A model generated the notes under the pieces. That model worked only from the letters and a program-made list of their open reading frames with translations, was not told where the DNA came from and ran no database searches. Positions 1 to 7,500 of a DNA stretch of 44,551 nucleotides are shown one piece after another (positions within the stretch are counted from its first letter, which is position 1; each line of letters begins with the position of its first letter). The stretch lies in NCBI GenBank assembly GCA_029261275.1, contig JAJDBR010000171.1, positions 1 through 44,551 on the forward strand. The letters run 5' to 3'. The position numbers and the translations under genes were made by a program. Source of the DNA: Nitrospirales bacterium (GTDB taxonomy: Bacteria; Nitrospirota; Nitrospiria; Nitrospirales; UBA8639).

Positions 1-2
1 AC

Positions 3-368
3 TTTGATACCACTGTCCCCTTGTTTCAAGATCGCAATAATTTGTGTTTCGCTGAATCGAGACGTTTTCATGAGAACCTCCTGGGTCAATTGTGCCAGAA
101 AGCTCTACTTTTGGGCTGTCCATGTTTTGGGGAAGCTTACATAAATATCGACATATCTCCTCATCAAGATCAGGTGTTTCCGTTGACGACTTTTGTGCCA
201 TGGGCGGCGTCTGTTCAAGATCAAAATGGGCACTGCACTCTCTTAGAACAGCAAGACATTGTGGACCGACTGCGTAACCAAAGCGAAGATAACCCTGATG
301 AAGTCGACCTTGAGGTAGCTATTCAGCATATGAAAGACACTGAGGCAATTAAGATAAAATTAGTGTGA
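3..368 (+). CDS. Hypothetical protein, 5' end outside window
   Basis: The frame is open from the window edge to a stop at 366-368. A TTG at position 21 is the first possible start, but the frame stays open upstream of it, so the gene may begin outside the window. The C-terminal half is acidic and looks coding (Asp/Glu/Gln-rich helix-like stretch ending in KIKLV). I recognise no domain, and the N-terminal part has an unusual Cys/Phe/Leu composition, so a frameshift or chance frame is possible. No function is assigned. Confidence 0.3.
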   Translation, partial: FDTTVPLFQDRNNLCFAESRRFHENLLGQLCQKALLLGCPCFGEAYINIDISPHQDQVFPLTTFVPWAASVQDQNGHCTLLEQQDIVDRLRNQSEDNPDEVDLEVAIQHMKDTEAIKIKLV

Positions 369-687
369 TCCCTAAGTCTGTCATTGTAGAAAGCCCTATT
401 TACCAAAATCAGAACTTATAATTTGACGTGGTTTTCAAAAAGAGCGTGGCATGGATGGGTTGAATTCAGGCTGAAGTTCACTCAAGCACTTTTGGAAGAG
501 CCGATTTCCGAATCGGCTCCCTGTAGAAAAACTCCACACTTCCTCCCTCCCATCACCACTCCAATTCCCTAAAACGGGACAATTTTTGGATTATTCCCCT
601 CCTAATTTACGGCTCGGATTTTGCTAAAGCTTAGCTAGGGTTGTTTAATCTGACTGAAAGAAATAGGTGGTCAAGTAGAGAGGTAAG
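369..687. other. Intergenic region with a perfect 9-bp hairpin
   Basis: No coding signal is seen. The region holds one perfect inverted repeat, GAGCCGATT-TCCG-AATCGGCTC at 498-519. It has no clear T-run on the plus strand, so it is either a weak terminator for the upstream gene or a structural element. No promoter box is convincing before the gene at 688: a TGGCATG at about 446 has no matching GC at the -12 distance. Confidence 0.4.
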
Positions 688-1107
688 GTGATGAAACCGG
701 TCCCGATTCATGATCACAAGGATTGTGAATCATGCACGATTTTGGTGGTTGATGAGGATGAGGCCATGAGAGCCGTCTTGGCCGAGGCTCTCCAAGAAAA
801 AGGGTGTCGAGTGCTTGAATCTCAAGACGGAAAGGGGGCTTTGGATACCCTTCAGACGGTTGTGCCTCAGGTTATTGTGACAGAATTGAAAATACCTGAC
901 GGGGGCTATCCCTATTTGCAGTTACTGAAAGCTGCGGCCCCCAAGAGTCATATTGTGGTCATGACGGCACATGGCGATAGCCAAACAAAAGTCAAGGCGC
1001 TGGAATGCGGAGCCAGAGGATATTTTGAAAAACCGCTTCATCTGAACGATTTGAAAGGGTGGATTGCACAAGTGTGTCTGGTGAATCCCTGTGGGAATAT
1101 TCTGTGA
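688..1107 (+). CDS. Single-domain response-regulator receiver with Glu at the phospho-acceptor site
   Basis: This is a stand-alone CheY-like receiver of 139 aa with no output domain. The fold is readable: a beta-1 acidic pair at D22-E23 (VVDEDE), conserved Thr at T93 (VVMTAH) and conserved Lys at K115 (FEKPL). The residue four before the conserved Pro of the beta-3 loop is Glu (E66 in TELKIP), where receivers normally carry the phosphorylated Asp. Family knowledge: Asp-to-Glu at this position can mimic the phosphorylated state or make the domain phosphorylation-independent. It lies 39 bp before a sigma-54 activator that has no receiver of its own, so the two are probably co-transcribed and may act together. 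The start ATG follows GAGAGGTAAGGTG. A second ATG codon follows immediately. Confidence 0.85.
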   Translation: MMKPVPIHDHKDCESCTILVVDEDEAMRAVLAEALQEKGCRVLESQDGKGALDTLQTVVPQVIVTELKIPDGGYPYLQLLKAAAPKSHIVVMTAHGDSQTKVKALECGARGYFEKPLHLNDLKGWIAQVCLVNPCGNIL

Positions 1108-1146
1108 TGGGAAGAACATTATTTATGAAAGAGAGGAATCAATACG

Positions 1147-2574
1147 ATGGCCGGATCGTATTCGCCAACGAAATCTTCGGGGTCTGAGATTTCGCCGCTG
1201 CTTCATGCTCGCCTTGAGGGCTTGAAATTCTTAGCGCACCATTTGGACGAGCCCATCGTCATCTTTAATCCGCGTGGGGAATTGGTCTATGCCAATCCGT
1301 CGGCGGATCAATTAGCCCAGGACTGCCCCTTAATCTCTTCGCAATCAATATGTCCCTCCGATTCGGGACTTTTCGAACAACCCCCATGTGATCCTTGTCC
1401 TGCGACGCACCTATTTAAGGCAAGCGATAAAAGTCACATTATTTCATCCAGTTCTTTTTCCTTTGCCGAGGTCCCTGCTATGTGTCCGTTGCCACGGGCT
1501 GTGCCAATGAGGGGTGAAACGGGCACCACGCATTTTGCTGTACTTATGGGGGCTCGTGGCAGCGAGAGTATTGTCGCCGTTTCGAAAGCTGAAGAGATAT
1601 CGGTTCTTCCTGCCCAACAGATTCTTCCTGTAAATGAGGCGACGAGCCGGACGATTATTGGTGAAAGTGAGCCCATCCAACGGTTGGTGGAAATGATTCA
1701 ACTCGTGGCAGCCAGTGAGGCCAGTGTCTTGATTCAAGGAGAAAGTGGAACGGGTAAAGAATTAGTGGCGAAAACCATTCATGCCTTGAGTCGTCGACGA
1801 GCCCACCCCTTTATTGTGGTGGAATGTAGTGCGTTACCTGAAACCTTGCTGGAGAGCGAATTATTCGGGCATGTGAGGGGGGCTTTTACTGGAGCGGTGG
1901 CTGATCGCAAGGGCTTGTTTGAAGAAGCCGAAGGCGGCACGATTTTTTTAGATGAAATTGTCGATACGACGCCGGCCTTCCAAGCCCGGTTGCTGCGGGT
2001 ATTGCAGGAAAGCGAAATCAAGCCTGTGGGAAGCAATCAATCGATCAAGGTCAATGTCCGAGTGCTCTCTGCTGGTAATAAACCCCTTGAAGAGTTAGTG
2101 AAAGCGAAGACGTTCCGGGCAGATTTGTATTACCGGTTGGCGGTGTTGCCCTTAACGGTTCCTTCCTTGCGGGAACGCAAGGAAGATATTTCTCTATTGG
2201 CTGCCCATTTCTTACGATGGTCGGCACAAAAACATGGATGTGCTCCCATGAGATTGAGCCAAGAGGCGGAGTTGGCACTGCTGCAACATCAATGGCCGGG
2301 CAACGTCCGTGAATTGGAGAATGTGATCGAACGAGTCGTGGTGACTTGCCAGCATTCTATCCTTGGCCCTGAGGATCTTTTTATTGAGTATAAAGGAAGA
2401 CAAGAAAAAAATGATTTGAATAGAATTGGAAAAGTTGCACGACAGGAAGCGGAACGAAGTCAAATTCTGCAAGCGCTCCTTGATACGAAGGGAGATAAAA
2501 CCCGTGCTGCCAGACTTCTGAGCATTAGTCGTTCAAGCCTCTACAACAAGTTGCGAGATTACAACATTTCGTAA
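1147..2574 (+). CDS. Sigma-54-dependent transcriptional activator with PAS-like sensor
   Basis: An NtrC-class bacterial enhancer-binding protein of 475 aa. Residues about 20-140 form a PAS-like sensor with clustered cysteines (C60, C69, C81, C84, C113; the last pair of the cluster is CDPC). The AAA+ domain follows: Walker A GESGTGKE at 198-205, the sigma-54 contact loop GAFTGA at 245-250, Walker B TIFLDE at about 265-270, arginine-finger region FRADLYYR at 323-330, and WPGNVREL near 383-390. A Fis-type helix-turn-helix sits at about 445-472. There is no receiver domain, so activity is probably set by the PAS region, by the adjacent receiver protein, or both. It is preceded by GAGAGGAA. The cysteine cluster could bind metal or sense redox, which would fit the nearby copper oxidase operon, but this is inference. 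Confidence 0.93.
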   Translation: MAGSYSPTKSSGSEISPLLHARLEGLKFLAHHLDEPIVIFNPRGELVYANPSADQLAQDCPLISSQSICPSDSGLFEQPPCDPCPATHLFKASDKSHIISSSSFSFAEVPAMCPLPRAVPMRGETGTTHFAVLMGARGSESIVAVSKAEEISVLPAQQILPVNEATSRTIIGESEPIQRLVEMIQLVAASEASVLIQGESGTGKELVAKTIHALSRRRAHPFIVVECSALPETLLESELFGHVRGAFTGAVADRKGLFEEAEGGTIFLDEIVDTTPAFQARLLRVLQESEIKPVGSNQSIKVNVRVLSAGNKPLEELVKAKTFRADLYYRLAVLPLTVPSLRERKEDISLLAAHFLRWSAQKHGCAPMRLSQEAELALLQHQWPGNVRELENVIERVVVTCQHSILGPEDLFIEYKGRQEKNDLNRIGKVARQEAERSQILQALLDTKGDKTRAARLLSISRSSLYNKLRDYNIS

Positions 2575-2963
2575 TCCTTCGTATTTCTGCCCTAAAACAC
2601 CCCACTTTTTTCTGCGAAGCGTCCTATTTTTTAAACACATAAGGCACTGAAAAAATTTAAGTATTGATGGGTCGCTCCGTTCATGCCCAAGACAGTGGAA
2701 AATTTAACGGGAAACCGCTGCTGCCTAATTTTTTTGAGATGATGCTGTGAAGTGCACGGGTGTTGGCGGTTCTCGCTTTTTACTCGAATGTTTTGTTGAC
2801 GGCACTGTTGTTGCTGTTTGGACTGTGGGGGCGGAGGACAAGTCAAAGTGCCTACAAAATTCACTGAATGAAACGACAAGTCGCTGAAGGGAACGGTTTT
2901 GCGTTCCAAGGAACATTTTATAAGCGATTGGGTCTATGTACCAATTCAAGGGGGAGGTGCGGG
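2575..2963 (+). other. Intergenic region upstream of the outer-membrane protein gene
   Basis: About 390 bp with no convincing gene. It should contain the end of the activator transcript and the promoter of the next gene. I see no T-tailed hairpin and no good sigma-54 or sigma-70 promoter. The downstream reading frame extends to 2868, but the stretch 2868-2963 lacks a ribosome binding site and does not look like a leader peptide. Confidence 0.35.
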
Positions 2964-3722
2964 ATGAGCAAAGGGCAGTCCATTGTACGTAGCAGTCTAT
3001 GTGGGTTGATCGCGTTGGGGATGTTGTGGGCCGTTGCAGAATCAGGTACGGCACAAGCGGCCACGGTGGAGGAACGGTTGGAACGATTGGAGCAAAAAAC
3101 GCTTTCTGCTTCACCAGGAGCAGAACAAGAAACGGGGAATATGGTCTTCTTTCGTGGTGGAGGGGCTTGGGCGACGAGTGATCGTTCGGGGGAGGTCTTC
3201 ACAGATGTCTTTGGATTCCAGGGAAATAACAGTGGAGATTCGGGCTATTACGTGGGGGCGGGACTAGATTTGGTCCTCACTAGAGATATTTGGGATCTGT
3301 TTCCTGGAACGTGGGTGTTGGGAGAAATTGGGGTGGAATTCAAACGATTTGATTCGAAGAGGGTCACGCAGGCTGTTCCGTCCACCTGTGCCGCAGCTGG
3401 AGTTCCAACCTGTTCGGTAAGAAAAGAGAAAGTCCAAATCACGATGCTGACGGTAAATGTCGCACCGAAAATCATGTTTATGGAGGGCAGCCGGTTTCGC
3501 CCATGGATCATTCCTGCGGGATTAGATTTTCATGTCATCAGTCCTCCCTCTGACGATACGACGGTTTTAGATATTGGGGTGCAGTTCGCGGTGGGCGCTC
3601 AGGTTCGAGTGTGGAAAGCGCTCCACTTGGGTGTGGATGGACGTTTTCATTTAGCCACAGGGCAAACGGATACGACGAATAATTTTGGTACGGCTGGTGC
3701 CTATTTCGGAATTGCATTCTGA
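2964..3722 (+). CDS. Outer-membrane beta-barrel-like protein
   Basis: Starting at ATG 2964, which follows GGGGGAGGTGCGGG, the product is 252 aa. The frame opens earlier at 2868, but only 2964 has a Shine-Dalgarno site and a proper signal peptide: a basic start, a hydrophobic core (CGLIALGMLWAV) and a cut after AQA. After the signal come a short charged coiled-coil-like segment (VEERLERLEQ) and then alternating Gly/aromatic strands typical of 8- to 10-strand barrels. The chain ends in Phe (GIAF), the usual barrel-assembly signature. Two cysteines in one loop (around CAAAGVPTC) may form a disulfide. The exact family is not recognised. It probably sits in the outer membrane as a small barrel rather than a large porin. 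Confidence 0.75.
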   Translation: MSKGQSIVRSSLCGLIALGMLWAVAESGTAQAATVEERLERLEQKTLSASPGAEQETGNMVFFRGGGAWATSDRSGEVFTDVFGFQGNNSGDSGYYVGAGLDLVLTRDIWDLFPGTWVLGEIGVEFKRFDSKRVTQAVPSTCAAAGVPTCSVRKEKVQITMLTVNVAPKIMFMEGSRFRPWIIPAGLDFHVISPPSDDTTVLDIGVQFAVGAQVRVWKALHLGVDGRFHLATGQTDTTNNFGTAGAYFGIAF

Positions 3723-4085
3723 GTATTCCAGTTCGATGGAAATCTGTGAGATTTCTTTTTTCCCTTCGCCGTGTCATGGGAATGTTCGACCATTCTTATA
3801 TTGCATGAATGGGTTGTGGCGATGAATCGAGATTCCAAGATTCAGGATAGGGATCTCTTGTGCCATCAGGATGTGCCGTATGCCAGGCAGATCAAAATGT
3901 GATGAATTTGGCGGTAGAAAGGGAGGTTATTTTCAGATTTTTATCGAACGAAAACCGCGAAGAGCCTAGGGCTCGTGGCACGAAAAAATTAGTCATTCCA
4001 AAACGTACTTAACATCATTTAAGCGCCGACCAATCCCGTTACCCTCAAGAGTGCTGTCCCAATTTCCCCCATTTGATTATAGCTG
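3723..4085. other. Intergenic region, distal upstream part of the copper oxidase promoter
   Basis: No gene is seen in this stretch. A perfect -24-like TGGCACG occurs near 3977, but the bases at the -12 position are AATTA and not TTGC, so I do not call a promoter there. The rest looks like ordinary non-coding sequence leading to the palindrome at 4086. Confidence 0.4.
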
Positions 4086-4105
4086 GCGTCCAACTAATTG
4101 GACGC
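4086..4105. promoter_or_regulatory. Palindromic candidate enhancer site for a sigma-54 activator
   Basis: A perfect inverted repeat, GCGTCCAA-CTAA-TTGGACGC, lies in non-coding DNA. Its centre is about 198 bp upstream of the transcription start predicted from the sigma-54 promoter at 4266. Activators of this class usually bind as dimers to such palindromes 80-200 bp upstream. Which activator binds is unknown; the PAS-type activator at 1147 is the nearest candidate. Confidence 0.55.
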
Positions 4106-4265
4106 ATAACGCAGTGATTACATTAGCTTGTTTCATGGTCGAGGGTTTGACTGTCCAGACGAGGGGAATATTGAACCCTAGCCAGCTCAGTCTTCACCTT
4201 AACAAATTGCCACCAAAGTCTTACTAGTATTGCTGGTTGTTGTTTCTTGCTTGGGTAGGGCGTTC

Positions 4266-4282
4266 TTGGCATTTAAGTTGCT
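4266..4282 (+). promoter_or_regulatory. Sigma-54 (RpoN) promoter of the multicopper oxidase operon
   Basis: TTGGCATTTAAGTTGCT matches the sigma-54 consensus TGGCACG-N4-TTGC, with the required 10 bases between GG (4268-4269) and GC (4280-4281). Transcription would start at about 4293, some 220 bases before the oxidase start codon. The flanking TCTATT after the -12 element is also shared with the promoter at 18775-18789, which supports a common regulon. Confidence 0.8.
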
Positions 4283-4288
4283 CTATTC

Positions 4289-4380
4289 TTTAGTGCCGAC
4301 ATTGGGAGGGCTGTGATGGACCGGCCTCCGGAATGCCCAACCTCCTGGATTTTACGAGGCTACCCAATGTCGGCGCTAAA
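4289..4380 (+). promoter_or_regulatory. Structured 5' leader formed by an 18-bp inverted repeat
   Basis: Arm TTTAGTGCCGACATTGGG (4289-4306) pairs with CCCAATGTCGGCGCTAAA (4363-4380). All 18 positions pair in RNA, one as G-U. Inside, GCCTC (4324-4328) can pair with GAGGC (4356-4360), and CCGG-CCT-CCGG (4321-4331) is a competing small hairpin. The predicted start site (about 4293) lies inside the first arm, so the mRNA 5' end would be double-stranded from its first base. No T-run follows, so it is not a simple terminator. It may stabilise the message or act as a switch. A small REP/MITE-like insertion is the alternative. Confidence 0.55.
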
Positions 4381-4512
4381 TCTGGAATAAGGATGAACAA
4401 AGTATCAAAAGAACGAGACAAGTAGTGGAAGATTGAGGGCAACAGATAAACGAATTTCATTTTGGTTGGGATTTTTTATTCACCATACGTCTTAGGTAAA
4501 GGAGGCCGGAGT

Positions 4513-7500
4513 ATGTTTCACGGCAAACCGACGTTATTCACAGTTTCGGCATTTTTGGCGCTGTTTGGAGGATCGGCCTTATGGGGTACGCCTCTCGTTG
4601 TCAGTGCCGAGGAAGCTTCTTCTCCAATGGTTCATCCCGTGGGGATGAATTCCCAGTCCCCTGGATGGGCTGAAAGGCTCAAGGGACAAACGATTGTGGA
4701 AGATGCGATGGAGGGTCGCGCGGAGCGGGCGGCACTCGTTGAACAGCAGCATCAACGGATGATGCAGCAAATGCAAAAGGAAATGGACCACAAGGGCGCC
4801 GACACTGGTGCGTTTAATTCCATGTCGATGATTCATCAATATGGTGGTGGTCCGGAGAATGGCTTATTGGCCAGTAATTCCAATGTGGAACCCGTTTCGA
4901 TGAAAGGAGGGATGTGTCCCAAGACGGCCCCCGTTAGGAATTATGATGTATCGGCGGTCAATGTTGAAATTACCTTGAATCAATGGCTGGATTACTATCC
5001 CGGGTACATGTATGCCTTGACGGAAGATATGGACAAAATTCGTGCGGAAGAAGCCAAGAATGCCGCCGCTCGTGAAAAGGAAGGGCACAACGACCCGGGG
5101 GGTGTGAAAAATGGCATCCAAGATCAATGGATTCAACCGTTGGTTATTCGAGGGAACCAAGGCGATTGCGTCAAAATTACACTTCGCAACAAATTAGAGT
5201 TTGGGGAAGAAGTGAGTTTACATATCAATGGCTCGGATATGGTGATGAGTGACACGGGTCAGCCCGCACTTACCACTAATGCCGATTCGGTGGCAGAAGA
5301 AGGTAAGACCATTAATATGGAATGGTATATCCACCCAGAAACGCAGGAGGGTGGCAGACAATTTCATACATTTAGTAATGACCGAGAATTAACGGTCATG
5401 GGGATGTTTGGGGTGTTCGTCGTGGAACCCCGTGGATCGAATTACTATGAACCGTTAGGCACCGGAGCGGCCACCGAAGCCAGTAGTGGATGGCAGGTGA
5501 TGATTGATAATGGAGATGGGCCGGACTTTCGTGAATTTGTCCTCATCTATCATGAGGTCGGTGATGAAGCATTCCGTCCCGTCAACAAGCATGGGGACTT
5601 CTTGCCTCAACGCGATCCCTTAACGGATGCGTATCGTCCAGGTGCCCGGGCGCTCAACTATCGTAGTGAGCCCTTCGGCATCAACAATATGCATGTGCAA
5701 CATGAATACTTTGGATTTGAAGATGAGTCGATGGCCTATAGTTCCTATACCTTTGGGGATGCGGCGCCAACGATTCCTCGGAGCTATTTAGGCGATCCCG
5801 CCAAGTTCCGTATTGTGCATGGTGGGTCGGAAGTCTTCCATTCCCATCATCCTCACGGAGGTGCCATTCGTTGGCAACGGAGCCCACGTGCGACCCAAAT
5901 GCCTGTATGGAATACGGGGCAGACTGGGCCGGTGAAATATCCTGTGATTCGTACGAAATCTGATCGCGTTGACGTAGAAGTCATCGGACCATCTGAGGCA
6001 TTAGATTTAGAAACAGAATGCGGTTCGGGTCTCTGCCAATGGTTGGCGGGTGATTTTCTTTTCCATTGCCATGTGGCGCATCACTATGTGGCGGGAATGT
6101 GGGGCTACTGGCGTGTGTATAACACGATGCAAGTGCCGGGCATGCAAAATGATGTGATGCCCCCCTTGCGGGAGTTGCCGGATCGATTAGATCGCATTCA
6201 CAAGCCAGTGTCATCCGACAAGCTCGTGGGTAAGACCGTCAATTGGTTTGGAAAACAATTCAAGATTGTCGGCGAAGGCAAGAGTAATTGGAAGGTGGAG
6301 CCAGCTGTCGTCAATATCAAAGACTGGGTGGAAATGCAGTTGAGTAATCAAGGTAAGCCTGGTCATAAAGATGATGAACTGGGTCAAATGAAAGCCTATG
6401 ATGCGACCGTGATGGATTGGGTATGGGACGGCGCAAAAGCGATGAGCGAAAAAGAACCGACGATTGGGGAAAATCCCAAATACCATCCGGAGTGGCAAGG
6501 GTATAAGCCGGGTGAGCGTCGAGAAATTAGATTTGAACCATCTACTGGAAAAGTGGCGTGGCCATGGTTGACGCCACATTTTGGTAAGCGGGTGCCATTC
6601 TCGAATGATCATAATCCGGCACCTTGGTTGGAAATGGTTCGGTTAAATCCGGATGGGACTCGGTCAGTGGAACCGGCTAAGCCTGGAGAAAATGGGCCGT
6701 GGAGTTTGTGCCCGGATCGTGCCGGTTCTCAAGATTACAATGTGCATTTCATTAAGCTACCGATTGAATTGTCTGCGGCGGAAGGTGACCAGCCCGCCAT
6801 TGTGGATCCCAATGGATTGCTCTATGTCGTGCATGAAGAAGAAGAAGCGGTACGAGCTGACAACGATAAGAAGTTCCCGTTGGTCGTTCGAGCCAATGTG
6901 TATGATTGTATTGATTGGACGTTGACGAGTGAGTGGTTGGATGATGATATCACCAATTTCCAATCGTCAAAAATCAACACGCATTTCCATTTCTTTCAGT
7001 TTGATAATCAAGCGTCAGACGGCGTGATTTCTGGATTTTCCTATGAACAGTCCATGCGTCCGTTTACGCAATTTGATAAGCCAACCAAAAAAGGGTTGCC
7101 GATTCCTATGAATGCCAAGGTGACGAAGGCAGCGAAAGCGGGATCGAAGACGCTTCAAGTAACAAATGCTGCACAATATCATGTGGGGACTCCCATCTTG
7201 GTTGGTGCAGATAATGTTAAAGAAAAAGAAGTGCGACGCATTGTCAAGATTGATGGCAAGACTCTGACGTTTGCCTATCCACTGAAATTCAAGCATCCAG
7301 TTGATGAGATTGTCACAGTGGAATACGTGCGGCAGCGATTCTGGGTGGATGCGGATGTCGGCAGTGTGTTCTGGCATGACCATGCGTTTGGTGGCACCAC
7401 CTGGCCACATGGTGCGGTGGGAACGATGATTGCCGAACCCTTCGGTTCTACCTGGCATGATCCGAAGACCGGTGAACGGATTCGGACCGGTCCGGTGGCC

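Noticed and set aside
3970-3995. TGGCACG resembling a sigma-54 -24 element
   Set aside because: The -24 half is perfect but the bases at the -12 distance are AATTA, without the required GC.
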